Below, in pieces: positions 38,371-48,348 of a stretch of 64,000 nucleotides of DNA. The notes beneath the pieces were generated by a model. The model worked only from the letters and a program-made list of their open reading frames with translations, was not told the origin of the DNA and did no database searches. A program made the translations under genes and the position numbers. Source of the DNA: Chlamydia caviae GPIC (GTDB lineage: Bacteria > Chlamydiota > Chlamydiia > Chlamydiales > Chlamydiaceae); assembly GCF_000007605.1 (NCBI RefSeq), contig NC_003361.3:682001-746000 (forward strand). The letters are read 5' to 3'. The first letter of the stretch is position 1. Each line of letters starts with the position of its first letter.

Positions 38371-39117
38371 TTACTCACTGGCGAAAAATTGTCTCGCTAA
38401 TACATCATTCGTTTGTATAAATTCTTCCTTTGTATAGATAAGGGGGATTGTTCCTTCATGATGAATAGCAATACGATCTGCAAGAGTTAATGCTAATGTA
38501 ATATCATGGGTAATCACAATACCTCCGATCCCCTGTTCCTTACGCAAACGGAAAATCAGATGGGTCATTTCTCGACTCGTCATAGGATCTAATCCCGCTG
38601 TAGGCTCATCATAAAGAACAAGTTTGGGAGAATAAACTAAGGAACGTGCTAAAGCGACACGCTTAACCATACCCCCCGACAACTTATTCGGCATAAACTC
38701 TGCAGCATAACTTAATCCTACATTCGCTAAAGCTTGATCTACCTTAGCATTTATCTCGCCTTTAGAAAACACCCTATAACGTTCATTATACGCATGAAGC
38801 CCAAAGGCAATATTTTCTCGAACAGAAAGAAAATCAAAAAGGGCGCCACCTTGAAATACCATACCAATGGTGAGATCTTTTAAACGTCCTTTATGGGTAA
38901 GTTCCTCAGCATAACGCACCTCTCCAGAATCAGGAATCTCTAATCCCATAATATGACGAAGAAGGACACTTTTCCCTGTCCCAGATTTACCTAAAATCAC
39001 CAAAAGCTCATCAGGAAATACCTCTAAAGAAATCCCCTGCAATACCGTATGGCCTTGACCTTCGGTATTGCAATAGCTCTTATAAACACGATCTACACAA
39101 ATCCAGGGCTCTACCAT
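38371..39117 (-). CDS. MlaF-like ABC transporter ATP-binding protein
   Basis: A 248-residue ABC ATPase: Walker A GKSGTGKSV, Q-loop MVFQGGALFDFLSV (the GALFDS-like segment typical of MlaF), signature LSGGMVKR, Walker B LVLYDEPTAGLDP, H-loop ITHD. The frame is open 16 codons further upstream into mlaE, but ATG 39117 follows AGGG with 6-base spacing and gives a normal MlaF N-terminus (MVEPWICVDRVYKSY). It starts 8 bases after the permease stop. Powers lipid transport with the MlaE-like permease. Confidence 0.9.
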   Translation of the reverse strand: MVEPWICVDRVYKSYCNTEGQGHTVLQGISLEVFPDELLVILGKSGTGKSVLLRHIMGLEIPDSGEVRYAEELTHKGRLKDLTIGMVFQGGALFDFLSVRENIAFGLHAYNERYRVFSKGEINAKVDQALANVGLSYAAEFMPNKLSGGMVKRVALARSLVYSPKLVLYDEPTAGLDPMTSREMTHLIFRLRKEQGIGGIVITHDITLALTLADRIAIHHEGTIPLIYTKEEFIQTNDVLARQFFASE

Positions 39118-39125
39118 ACATTTCC

Positions 39126-39917
39126 CTAGCAACCTAAAACATGAAAAAATGACGTAATGACACAATTAGCGAATAAGATAGAGATGTAGGAGGTAACCAC
39201 TCCCGCAGTGGTGACCTTAGCCACATCTGTAATACGACAATGCTTCCCTAAGCCCTGATAACACGCTAAAGAGGTAATGATAAATCCAAATACTAAAGAT
39301 TTAACAATGACCATCACAATATCGGATAGCAATACATTTCCCGATACCATATGTAAATAAACCTGAGCAGGGAGTTGAAAAGCATAACGACATAGCAAAT
39401 ACCCACAAAAGATCCCCGACCATACTGCAGCAATTACCAAAGCAGGCATAGCAATAATCCCTGCAATGATCCTGGGTAGAGCAAAGTATTCTAAAGGATT
39501 CACTCCTAAAGTCTCCATAGCGCTAACTTGTTCTGTCATGCGCATAGTTCCTAAAAATGCAGAAATCGCTCCTCCCACTCTTCCTGAAAGAGCGAGAGCT
39601 GTAAGCACAGGACCAATTTCCACTAAAATACTTTTTACAACGAAAAATCCTATAGCGCAGGACAAGCCATGAATGCCTAATTGATAATAGGACTGTAGAG
39701 CTAAAACGATTCCTGTGACAGCTCCCGTAAGCATAACTACAGGCAAAGAAGCAACGCCAATATCATAGCCTTGTAGGCTTACAGACCGAAATAAACTTTT
39801 CTTCCATGAACAACTTTTGATTACTGCACAGGTAAATCCCATCCATCTGCCTAATTCCAAAGGAAATAAACATAATACGCGGAAAATACGAGAACGTTTT
39901 TTTGTTTCCATGCTCAT
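39126..39917 (-). CDS. MlaE-like ABC transporter permease
   Basis: A 263-residue inner-membrane protein of the MlaE/YrbE family. It has five or six hydrophobic segments and the family signatures GAVTGIVLALQSYYQL and GGAISAFLGTMRMTEQVSAMETLGVNPLEYFALPR (around residues 60-150). First gene of the mlaEFD-like operon and 30 bases downstream of hemL. Confidence 0.9.
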   Translation of the reverse strand: MSMETKKRSRIFRVLCLFPLELGRWMGFTCAVIKSCSWKKSLFRSVSLQGYDIGVASLPVVMLTGAVTGIVLALQSYYQLGIHGLSCAIGFFVVKSILVEIGPVLTALALSGRVGGAISAFLGTMRMTEQVSAMETLGVNPLEYFALPRIIAGIIAMPALVIAAVWSGIFCGYLLCRYAFQLPAQVYLHMVSGNVLLSDIVMVIVKSLVFGFIITSLACYQGLGKHCRITDVAKVTTAGVVTSYISILFANCVITSFFHVLGC

Positions 39918-39947
39918 ATCCTCACAATATGGAGAAAACCTTGCGTC

Positions 39948-41261
39948 TTAAATACCTTCGAAGGTTTTCACTAAACTATCAATAAGGACATTTTGCGTAT
40001 AGGCTAGATTTTCTCTACTATGGACAGAAGAAATAAAACTCGCTTCCATAGAAGCTGGAGACAAATACACCCCTCGAGAAAAGGCATGCCGATAAAATAT
40101 CCCAAAGGTCTTCTGATCACATTCCTGCACATCACGGAGATTTCTAGGAGGGGTTTCTCTAAAAAAGAAAGAAAACATAGAACCCGCTCTTACCAATGCT
40201 ATAGGAAATCCTTTACAGCGAATGAAGTCTTCTATAGGAGATAAGAACCCTTCTGTGAGATTTTCTAACTTAGGATAAAAATCTCTCTCCTGACAAAGCT
40301 CTATAGAAGCTTGCCCTGCAGCCATAGCAATAGGATTCCCTGAAAGAGTTCCCGCCTGAAATACTGTTCCCACAGGCATCAAATGCTCCATAATACTTTG
40401 ATGAGCTAGAACGGCAGCAACAGGCATCCCTCCGCCTAAAATCTTCCCGTATACAGTAATATCGGGAGTAACATCGAGGATAGAGCGCATCCCTCGACTC
40501 CCCATACGAAATCCTGTAACAACCTCATCCATAATCGATAAAGCTCCATACCGTCGGCATGTGGTTATAATGCTCTCAATCCACCCGGCTTCAGGAAGAA
40601 CAACACCCATATTGATAGCTATAGGTTCAAAGATCACACAAGCAACGCGTTCCCCTATCTTCTCCATTACCTCTTCAAAAGTCTTCAGATCATTGTAGGG
40701 CAAGATTAAAGTTAGGGGTAAGCAAGGATCTGAAGAAAAATATCTATCTACAAGATGGGGAACTTCCATAAGATTATTCTCATCTATAGTCATTCCCTTT
40801 AGCAAAACATCAGCATGTCCGTGATAACATCCTAAAAATTTAATCATCACTGAGCGTTGCGTAACTCCACAGGCAAGACGCACAGAAGTCATGGCAGCTT
40901 CCGTTCCTGAAGAGACAAAACGTAGTTTATGATCTTGCAATCCCAAACAAGAAAATAGAGTGGTGGCTAGAGAAATTTCATTTTCTGAAGTGAGTCCATA
41001 AGAGGTTCCTTGAGATGCTGCACTGCAAAGCGCATCTAAAATCTTTGGATGGCTGTGACCGTGAATCAACGATCCCCAAGATCCACAAAAATCAATAAAG
41101 TTTTTCCCAAAACTATCTATGAAAACATCTCTAGAAGCACTAGAGACAATAGGAGGAACAATCCCCACAGGAATACAGGCTCGTATTGGAGAATTTACTC
41201 CTCCGGGAAAATAGCGACAAGCTTCAGTATAGGTCATTGGTGTTTCATCGATAACTGGCAT
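39948..41261 (-). CDS. hemL: HemL, glutamate-1-semialdehyde 2,1-aminomutase
   Basis: A 437-residue PLP enzyme of the class III aminotransferase fold that makes 5-aminolevulinate in the C5 haem pathway. The PLP lysine is in TVYGKILGGGMPVAAV, and the conserved SSGTEAAMTSVRLA, CYHGHAD and IMDEVVTGFR segments are visible. The N-terminus (YFPGGVNSPIRA) is characteristic of HemL. Likely co-transcribed with the downstream mla genes. Confidence 0.94.
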   Translation of the reverse strand: MPVIDETPMTYTEACRYFPGGVNSPIRACIPVGIVPPIVSSASRDVFIDSFGKNFIDFCGSWGSLIHGHSHPKILDALCSAASQGTSYGLTSENEISLATTLFSCLGLQDHKLRFVSSGTEAAMTSVRLACGVTQRSVMIKFLGCYHGHADVLLKGMTIDENNLMEVPHLVDRYFSSDPCLPLTLILPYNDLKTFEEVMEKIGERVACVIFEPIAINMGVVLPEAGWIESIITTCRRYGALSIMDEVVTGFRMGSRGMRSILDVTPDITVYGKILGGGMPVAAVLAHQSIMEHLMPVGTVFQAGTLSGNPIAMAAGQASIELCQERDFYPKLENLTEGFLSPIEDFIRCKGFPIALVRAGSMFSFFFRETPPRNLRDVQECDQKTFGIFYRHAFSRGVYLSPASMEASFISSVHSRENLAYTQNVLIDSLVKTFEGI

Positions 41262-41352
41262 AGAACCCCCTAAGAAAATCCGGGGTTATTTTGAGCCATA
41301 GCCACTTTAAAACCTAGGAAAAGCCTCACTAGAAATTAAATAAAACTTGAGT

Positions 41353-41922
41353 CTAATTCAGTAAAAGATTCTCAGGCACTGTGGATAGTGAAGCGTATTT
41401 CCCTCCCAAATCTTTAAGGATCCTAGACCAGAGATTGTCGGGATTATCAGAAAATACATACTCATAGCTTGCGGGAGCTAAAAACCAATTCCCCTCTAGG
41501 AATTCTTTTTCTAGCTGTCCTGCTTGCCAACCACTATAACCAAAACATAAGTTTATCGTTGGCCCGGACTCACTAGCAGCGATCTCTTGTAGGAAAGACA
41601 AATCTCCCCCTAAATATACAGAAGGACAGATTTCTAACGTCTGTTCAGAAATTTCAGAACAGGAATGCAAAAGCATCATTTGATTGGCCTGCAGAGGGCC
41701 TCCCATGCAAAAACGGATATTGTTATTAGACACCTTATCAAAAGTAAAAATATCATCAGATATTTCTAAACCTAATGTCTTATTTAAAATGAGCCCGAAC
41801 GAACCGTTCAGGCTATGCTCACATAATAAAATTACACTGCGAGCAAAGACTCCCTGATCTGTATCAGGAGAAGCCAATAACAATGAGCCTTTCTCTAAAA
41901 TAGCATAGGGAATTTTTGCCAT
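41353..41922 (-). CDS. YqgE/AlgH family protein (UPF0301)
   Basis: A 189-residue soluble protein of the YqgE family: [29 protein letters not shown] at the N-terminus and [26 protein letters not shown] are family signatures. Molecular function is undefined. It follows the DUF151 gene by 16 bases, in the same order as the CT211-CT213 block. Confidence 0.88.
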   Translation of the reverse strand: MAKIPYAILEKGSLLLASPDTDQGVFARSVILLCEHSLNGSFGLILNKTLGLEISDDIFTFDKVSNNNIRFCMGGPLQANQMMLLHSCSEISEQTLEICPSVYLGGDLSFLQEIAASESGPTINLCFGYSGWQAGQLEKEFLEGNWFLAPASYEYVFSDNPDNLWSRILKDLGGKYASLSTVPENLLLN

Positions 41923-41938
41923 AAGATACCGTATTATT

Positions 41939-42379
41939 TTATTCTTCGTAAGCTATGGCAGCATCAAATACAGATTTCACACAAAGAATAGGGACTTTAT
42001 GTGTAAGTGCTAAAGAAATGCTGTCGCTAGGGCGAGCATCAACATCGGTGACATAGAGAAAATCTCCTTGTTTTTGCTCTAAAAACATGCGTGTATAAAA
42101 TACATTATCTTTGTAATCATTAATGACAACACGCACCACATGGATATCAAAACCTGAAAAAACAAAGTTGAGGAGATCATGAGTTAGTGGTCGTGATAAA
42201 GAAAAGTGTGAGGAATCAGAGTGATGAAATGCCTGGCCCATGGATGCATGTCCGTATATCGCAAATTTTTTCTCCTCGGTACCTAAGACAATTCCTGCGT
42301 AATGACAAAAGCTGACTAACTTGTAAAAGTTAAGCAAAACTAAAGGGGTATCTTGGAGCAGTTCTCTTTCTATACTCAT
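41939..42379 (-). CDS. DUF151 / bifunctional nuclease-domain protein
   Basis: A 146-residue protein with a BFN (DUF151) domain, shown by [19 protein letters not shown] near the C-terminus, which matches the family R-PSDAIALA core. The frame is open further upstream, but ATG 42379 overlaps the rpiA stop as ATGA, so translational coupling fixes the start. Nuclease activity is known for plant relatives only; role here unknown. Confidence 0.82.
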   Translation of the reverse strand: MSIERELLQDTPLVLLNFYKLVSFCHYAGIVLGTEEKKFAIYGHASMGQAFHHSDSSHFSLSRPLTHDLLNFVFSGFDIHVVRVVINDYKDNVFYTRMFLEQKQGDFLYVTDVDARPSDSISLALTHKVPILCVKSVFDAAIAYEE

Positions 42380-43077
42380 AATCCACCGGTGTTCTTTTTG
42401 CCAATCTGACCGTTGGTATAACCCAACCATACCTCAACATTCTCTATAACAAACCCTGCTTCAATAATACCATGAATTTGTAATAGCTTGAGGAGATCTT
42501 CCTCGGGATGGGGGTATACATTTGGAGTATGAATATCGTAAATATAATTCCCGTTATTGGTGATAAAAAATCCCCCACGAGGATTCTTTCTTAAATTTCC
42601 CAGATATCCAAAATTCTCCAAGGTAGCAATAATAGAAGATCTTCCAAAAGGACTAATCTCCACAGGAAGACCAAACTTCCCTAAAACCTTAACGCTTTTA
42701 CTCTCATCAGCAAGTATCAAACGTCGTTGACTCGATTGCAGTAGTATCTTCTCTCGAAAAATGGCTCCACCGCCACCTTTGATCATCCGCAGTTGGGGAT
42801 CTATCTCATCAGCACCATCAACAGCAAGATCCGTGTTGATGAATTCTTCATCATCAATCAAGGGGATCCCTAAACTACTTGCTAGGGAATAAGACTCTTT
42901 CGAAGACGCCACAGCACGAATATCTAAATTCTCCTGCTTTTTCCTTTCAGCAACAGCTTTGATGAATTCTCTAGAGGTCGAACCACTTCCCAATCCTAAA
43001 AGCATTCCGGAGGTCACCAAAGCAGCAGCTTCACGAGCTAAATGTCTTTTTACTTCTAAATAGGGATCCTCTTTCAC
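42376..43077 (-). CDS. rpiA: RpiA, ribose-5-phosphate isomerase A
   Basis: A 233-residue enzyme of the pentose phosphate pathway. Family motifs: [13 protein letters not shown] near residue 29, [19 protein letters not shown] near 90-108 (catalytic Asp and Lys), and EKILLQSS. Full length. Heads a three-gene run with the DUF151 and yqgE genes. Confidence 0.94.
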   Translation of the reverse strand: MKEDPYLEVKRHLAREAAALVTSGMLLGLGSGSTSREFIKAVAERKKQENLDIRAVASSKESYSLASSLGIPLIDDEEFINTDLAVDGADEIDPQLRMIKGGGGAIFREKILLQSSQRRLILADESKSVKVLGKFGLPVEISPFGRSSIIATLENFGYLGNLRKNPRGGFFITNNGNYIYDIHTPNVYPHPEEDLLKLLQIHGIIEAGFVIENVEVWLGYTNGQIGKKNTGGL

Positions 43078-43267
43078 AATACCTCTATTTGTTCCATTCT
43101 CTATAGCTTTTATGTCGAGAACTCTCTCATGTCATGCAAAAACTAAAAGCCAAAATCATACTAATATAATCACCTTTGCAAGGTCAAATTAGGATATTAG
43201 CAAACCACGTATAGGTTAAAAAAACAGCGTTGATTATCTTGAATATTACATCAAAAACGTAAATGCT

Positions 43268-44347
43268 TTATACCCATTCTTCCCAAGTTTTATAGGCAAG
43301 GCTAGGTTGAAATTCAACATCATCGACATCCGTAGATATATCTAAAATACGATTCCAAATCTGTTTTTTTGAAAATTTATTTAAGTACTGACCTTTATGA
43401 TTGCTAAGATCTTTTAGCAAAGCTTTTGCTTCTGTATTTAATGTACAAATCCCTAATCCTGAATATAACCAAATCAGGAACTCTTCTCTATCTTCTCTGG
43501 ATAAAGAAGATTGTGTGGCTAAAGCTGTATCTACTATAGCTTTTACATTAGCATCTTCTTTCCAGATAGTATACATGGATTGGTTCATAGCTGCGGATAA
43601 TGTTCGATAGTCTTGCATACTTATTGAAGAGAAAACTGGTAAATATTGAGGATGAAAAATTCCCAAAAACGCCATTTGCCCAATGATTAAACTATTTAAG
43701 ACATCGCTGTTATAATCCTGAAGAACCTTAGAAGAAAAAGTTTCCAACCAATAGCATGGGCAATTCTCTTCAATGATAGAATCTAAATCCAATTCGCCAT
43801 TACGCATTAAATTTGCCAAATTTTCCCGAGATTCTTGAGATAAACTATTAAAAGCTGCGAGTAATTCTTGAGAATCTGTAAAAGGATCTATATCCGCTCC
43901 AGAAGCTAAAACTCCTAATCTATAAAGCTGAGCAAATGATAAATTGTATTTATCTAACACACAAACTGTAGCTATAGAACTGTCTTCTTTATGTATATGA
44001 GATAGGAAAGCTCGAGGATATTTAGCAAAAATTCGCTCACGCAATTTATTAGGGATTTTCTTATTTTCGACAATACGATTTCTTCTATGTGCATAAATAC
44101 GCTGCAGTCCAATCAATGCACTAATACAGCCAAAAGTAGCTGCTGCAATTAAAGGAAATCCCATGCCAAGTGTTAAGCCTAATACAGGAATAGCAACAGA
44201 AAGCGCTATTATCCCAATGGCAAATAATGTGACTAATATTATTAAGGCGTAAGAAATTTTAGATTTAGCAAATTTATTAGAAACAGAGGATGCGGCAGCT
44301 CTATCTTCTGCCTTAGTATCCATAGGTTTTTGATTATCTATTCTCAT
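43268..44347 (-). CDS. Inc-like membrane protein at the CT214 position, distant DUF1389 relative
   Basis: A protein of about 359 residues with a bilobed hydrophobic domain (residues about 31-85) and a long cytosolic-type C-terminus. Several landmarks match the DUF1389-type genes next to it: FAKYPRAFLS after the membrane domain, ENCPCYWLETF in place of KNCPL-L--F, and a terminal W-EWV. This suggests common origin, though identity is low. The frame extends five codons to a GTG at 44362; ATG 44347 is preferred. Inc by topology and by location after rpiA, where C. trachomatis has the Inc CT214. Confidence 0.7.
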   Translation of the reverse strand: MRIDNQKPMDTKAEDRAAASSVSNKFAKSKISYALIILVTLFAIGIIALSVAIPVLGLTLGMGFPLIAAATFGCISALIGLQRIYAHRRNRIVENKKIPNKLRERIFAKYPRAFLSHIHKEDSSIATVCVLDKYNLSFAQLYRLGVLASGADIDPFTDSQELLAAFNSLSQESRENLANLMRNGELDLDSIIEENCPCYWLETFSSKVLQDYNSDVLNSLIIGQMAFLGIFHPQYLPVFSSISMQDYRTLSAAMNQSMYTIWKEDANVKAIVDTALATQSSLSREDREEFLIWLYSGLGICTLNTEAKALLKDLSNHKGQYLNKFSKKQIWNRILDISTDVDDVEFQPSLAYKTWEEWV

Positions 44348-44525
44348 TTTCAGTGCTAACACAATATCTTTAAGTACAAATTATGTATTAAACATTTAGG
44401 AGATAAAATAGTAATTGATAATAGAATATTTTTTTGCCCATATATAAATTGATTATTTAAAACTTAAGAAAATCAATAATATAACATCAAATCAGAGTCA
44501 GCATTCGCGTTAACAAGATTGCTCG

Positions 44526-45776
44526 TCAGCGATATCTTACTCCCGTATTGGGATCTATGAGATAGTAATGAAGATGAGACGAGGAAAGTTTTTGCTTCTG
44601 CAAGTTATGTTTGCTGTGTTTGTTAAAAAATTCCAAAGTCCCTTTATGAAAACCATAAACACGATGAGAGTCATAATGATAGAAATGCATCCACTCTTTC
44701 AATGTAAGTAAAGCTATTTTAGGATCAAAATTTTCTGGATTCTCTTCATCGAGGTATGGAGAAGTAATCAGTAATAATTCCATTAGAATACCCCCAACAC
44801 GAGATGTATCGAATGCATGGAGAAAACCTAGCTGGCGGCATTCTATATCTTTAAATAACTGTAGTTGCTTCCAGGTAATCCCGTGTTTACATAGCGCCAA
44901 TAACCAAGGAGTACGTGATTTATTAAAATCTTCTAATAACCATGATCCTCTTCGTTCAAACCCTTCTATAGTTTTATTTTCTAAATACGTTCTAAATCGC
45001 ACATCTAGCTCTTCAACAAAATTACGTACCTCTCCCCAAGTATTATTTCTTGCATGTTGGGATAGCATACCGTACTCTTCTTCAGAAATAAGACGTGCTA
45101 GCAGCCAAACAAAAGGATGAAACGCTGTTTGATTTATATCCGATAAACCTGCTCGATTCACCCAATACACAGTAGGTTCCATACGCTCAGCATCGGGATA
45201 TTCCCTAGGGCCAAGGTGAATGAACTTATTTATCAGGCACAAAGGACAATTCTTTAAAAGAATGTTCTCTAACTCAGGCAATTGAATGCCCTCACAGGCC
45301 TGTTGCAAACGCTCAAGACCAAATGATTCCACTCTATTTTTACAATCCTCAGAAGGAAAATTAAAATTCCCCGAAGACAATCCTAATAAAACAGCGCGGA
45401 ATTCTTGAAAATTAAGAGTCTTACTAAAGACAAGATCATGAATAATTTTAGGATAAGATTCTTCTATAAGAGAACGAAACCCTGAAGGAAGAGGATGCTT
45501 TAACTCACGGATTGCATGACACAATGCCAAAGCGGCCGTTACCCCAACAATAACTAAAGAGAGAGCTAAACCCATTACAAGTAAAGGATGAGAAAATCCA
45601 TAGATAACTAGTGATAAAAAGCTAACAGCACAGACAAAACAAAATATTCCTGTTATAGCTAAAGCATTCTTACGTAATGTATCCATTACGCAACGCATCT
45701 TCTTTCCCAGATTTATTAAGGATAAAGAATGAAAGGAGTGTGTCTCAGGGAATATGTTTTTAAAGTCATAACCCAC
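44526..45776 (-). CDS. DUF1389-family Inc-like protein 1
   Basis: A 416-residue member of a chlamydial paralog family I recognise as DUF1389. Hydrophobic lobes lie at about residues 38-62 and 66-88. The conserved body follows: SGFRSLIEESYPKIIHDLVF, LGLSSGNFNFPSEDC, FGLERLQQACEGIQLPELE, LKNCPLCLINKFIHLGPREYP, WLLALCKHGITWKQLQLF and FDPKIALLTLKEW. No catalytic motif is seen. The membrane domain and lack of a signal peptide suggest a type III-secreted inclusion membrane protein. Confidence 0.78.
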   Translation of the reverse strand: MGYDFKNIFPETHSFHSLSLINLGKKMRCVMDTLRKNALAITGIFCFVCAVSFLSLVIYGFSHPLLVMGLALSLVIVGVTAALALCHAIRELKHPLPSGFRSLIEESYPKIIHDLVFSKTLNFQEFRAVLLGLSSGNFNFPSEDCKNRVESFGLERLQQACEGIQLPELENILLKNCPLCLINKFIHLGPREYPDAERMEPTVYWVNRAGLSDINQTAFHPFVWLLARLISEEEYGMLSQHARNNTWGEVRNFVEELDVRFRTYLENKTIEGFERRGSWLLEDFNKSRTPWLLALCKHGITWKQLQLFKDIECRQLGFLHAFDTSRVGGILMELLLITSPYLDEENPENFDPKIALLTLKEWMHFYHYDSHRVYGFHKGTLEFFNKHSKHNLQKQKLSSSHLHYYLIDPNTGVRYR

Positions 45777-45990
45777 CTAGTTATTTTTAATTTTGGAAAC
45801 AAAAAAAATCCGGGAATTTTTAATCGCATCTAAAATTAAAAACAACAGGCAAAATCAATCCATCTCAGAACTTTTTATTTCTTAGAAAATCTGAAATAAA
45901 ATTGTTAGTTACAACCGGAGAAATGATGAAAAGCAAATCCAGAAAGCTGATTTAATAAAACCTACATTACTGTCTAAACTTAAAAGATTT

Positions 45991-47226
45991 TTACTCTACG
46001 ATCGCACCCGTCTCTCTATTTATATTGCGCTCAGGCAAACAAGGGATATCTCTATTTGTATTACATTCTCGCAAAGTATTTTGACTGCGTTTTCTTAAGA
46101 GAGCCATAGTGCAATCATAAATATAAAAATCCTTTTTATACTTATGGGAATCAAGACCTTTCTTCCATTCTCTAAAAGTAAATAAGATTAAGTGTGGGTC
46201 AAAAGCCTCGACATCACTTTCATTAGCATAGGGTGAAATAGAAAAGTATGATTTCATCAAACAAGCTCTTCTCCTAGACATTTCGAATTCATCCATTAGG
46301 CCAACACTTGAACAGTCTAATTCTTTAAGTAATTGCAATTGTTCCCAACAGACACCGTGTTTACATAGATACAATAACCAGGAGCCACCAATGAGAGATC
46401 TCAGCATACCTTTAGTCAAACCATCCTGTTCGACAAAATAGTTGTCTACACCCTCTCTTACACGAAGTCTTAAGTTCTCAGTTAAATCTTTAATCTGATC
46501 CCAAGTAGAATCTTTCGCATGCTTCAAAAGTATTTCATATTCTTCCTTAGTCACTACTTGAGATAAAACCCAATTATGAAAATTAAAAAATACAACGTAG
46601 CTACTTGACAATCCTAAACGACTTAACCAATATACTTCCGGAGGTAAATTGACAGATTCAGGGAACTCTTTAGGACCTAGTTGGATAAACTTACTTAAAA
46701 GATATAGAGGACAATTTTTCAAAAGAATCTTCTCTAGATCGGGCAGTTGAATACCCTCACAAGCGCTTTGTAAACGCTCAAGACCAAATCTCTCTAACTT
46801 CTCCCGGCATTTTTTCGAGGGAAAAGTAAACACCCCAGAAGATAAACCTGAAATAACAACACGTAGTTCTTGAAGGGTCAATCTCTCTTGAACTACTAGC
46901 TCGTAAATAGATACGGGAAACTCTTTTTTTATTATTGATAGGAAACCTTCAGGAAGGGAGGGCCCGAATTCACGTCGTATATAACGACGTAAGGATATTG
47001 CCAAGAGAACTAAGGTAAGAACCAAAGAAATAACTAAACATATGATTAAAGCAGGCTGAGCTGCTACACAAATTAAAGCAATAGCAAATGCCATGGAAAG
47101 AGCTAAACAAAATACACTGCCCACTCTTAGAGCATTTTTACATAACTTATCCACAGGACAACGAGAGCAAATCCCCTTTTGAACTACTTCAGACAAATGG
47201 GGGTGGGAAGTGATTAGTGACGTCAT
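45991..47226 (-). CDS. DUF1389-family Inc-like protein 2
   Basis: A 411-residue paralog of protein 1, with near-identical blocks FGLERLQSACEGIQLPDLE, LLKNCPLYLLSKFIQLGPKEFP, DSTWDQIKDL and LLYLCKHGVCWEQLQLL. The bilobed membrane domain is at about 31-83 and the N-terminus has a Cys pair (GICSRCPVD). The ending diverges (RNINRETGAIVE), but the other members end in a related acidic DPNTG/SCTGA segment. Function unknown. Confidence 0.78.
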   Translation of the reverse strand: MTSLITSHPHLSEVVQKGICSRCPVDKLCKNALRVGSVFCLALSMAFAIALICVAAQPALIICLVISLVLTLVLLAISLRRYIRREFGPSLPEGFLSIIKKEFPVSIYELVVQERLTLQELRVVISGLSSGVFTFPSKKCREKLERFGLERLQSACEGIQLPDLEKILLKNCPLYLLSKFIQLGPKEFPESVNLPPEVYWLSRLGLSSSYVVFFNFHNWVLSQVVTKEEYEILLKHAKDSTWDQIKDLTENLRLRVREGVDNYFVEQDGLTKGMLRSLIGGSWLLYLCKHGVCWEQLQLLKELDCSSVGLMDEFEMSRRRACLMKSYFSISPYANESDVEAFDPHLILFTFREWKKGLDSHKYKKDFYIYDCTMALLRKRSQNTLRECNTNRDIPCLPERNINRETGAIVE

Positions 47227-47328
47227 AGGTACCCTACTAAAAAAATCCCCTAAGTTTTAGATTAGAAACCTATTGCGAAGGAGGAAGAAAATATTATTTC
47301 AACACAAGACTTGAAATATGTTAATTAT

Positions 47329-48235
47329 TTAACATATTAAATTCAATAAATAGTAAAATTGAACTAACTCTTCATTATCTTCGTGAATATAATTCGATAT
47401 AGAGTTGATTACCCCCCCCCCTTCATCTGATCTTTCTGAATCATAAAGCAATATAACGGCTTTATATAAATTTTCTTAAATAGACTCAGTTGCCCCCAAG
47501 TTACACCATACTTACACATATAGAGTAGACAAGGTGCGGCTGTTTTTCTCCGTAAGGGATCCTCTCGTATATGTTCAATACGATCCCAAGTAGCGTTTTG
47601 AGCATGTAATAACAATTGTGTGTATTCATTTTGAAAAGTAGATTACGCAAACATCCACACGTAGGGATGGAATACTGTATCCAAACCATCTGATAAACAT
47701 AGACGGTTGAGCCAATAAATTGGCAGGTCTAAATCTTCTAATTCAGGAAATTCTCTAGGACCCAATTGGATGAACTCATTGATTAAACAAAAAGGAAAAT
47801 GCGTAAATAAAAGATCTTCTAAATCTAACCGCTCAACTCCCCCACAAACTATTTGCAACCACTCAAAACCAAACTTTTCAGCTTTTACCCTAGACGTATC
47901 GAAATAAAATATCACGCAACTCATGTAACTCGAATCTTTGTTTAAAAACCAACTCGCAAATCACACTAGGGTAGGCTTAGCCAAGAACAGTAAGGGAACC
48001 CTCAGGAATAGGAGGTTTCATTCTCAACTGTAGCGTTATTCCCACAGAAACTAAGAAAATTACCAAAGCATAAACTAAAAAGCGGACAAAGAAGTAATAC
48101 AGAATGAATTATCTCATAGATAATAGGAATAGCAAGTATAGTAGAAAGGATAAGCAAACAAATCCCGCATAATGCCAAATATTTTCACGCCCTGCCTCAC
48201 TAATACCAGGAGGCAAATCTAAATATTTGCAATTC
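47329..48235 (-). pseudogene. Decayed DUF1389 paralog with G10 tract
   Basis: Reading the minus strand from about 48235, I can follow a membrane-rich N-terminus, then PEGSLTVLG, a stop (47977-47979), then YPSVICELVFKQRFELHELRDI; a frame shift leads to the open piece 47924-47643 (FGFEWLQIVCGGVERLDLED, INEFIQLGPREFPE). That piece ends at an in-frame TAA (47643-47645), yet homology resumes in the same frame (NEYTQLLLHAQNATWDRIEH, then LLYMCKYGVTWGQLSLF after a deletion). At 47412-47421 a run of ten G shifts the frame again; the shifted frame continues with SNYIHEDNEEL, matching SPYLDEENPE of protein 1. At least two stops, two frame disruptions and a deletion make it non-functional. Confidence 0.85.
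47412..47421 (-). repeat. Homopolymeric tract (ten G on minus strand) in DUF1389 pseudogene
   Basis: Ten consecutive C on the plus strand. With ten G the reading frame meets TAA at once; with eleven it would continue into sequence homologous to intact paralogs. This marks it as a slippage site inside the former coding region. Confidence 0.9.
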
Positions 48236-48348
48236 AAAAAATATAAAGTTATTTACTCATCACTAAATCATTCACAAGTCCTAGATTATTTAAAACCGAC
48301 AACTATAACAATCAAGAACTGATACTAATTAATATAAATTAGCTATGA

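Noticed and set aside
44340..44370. TTAGCACTG upstream of the CT214-position gene as half a CIRCE site
   Set aside because: No matching second arm at the required 9-base spacing; it is probably coding or leader sequence.
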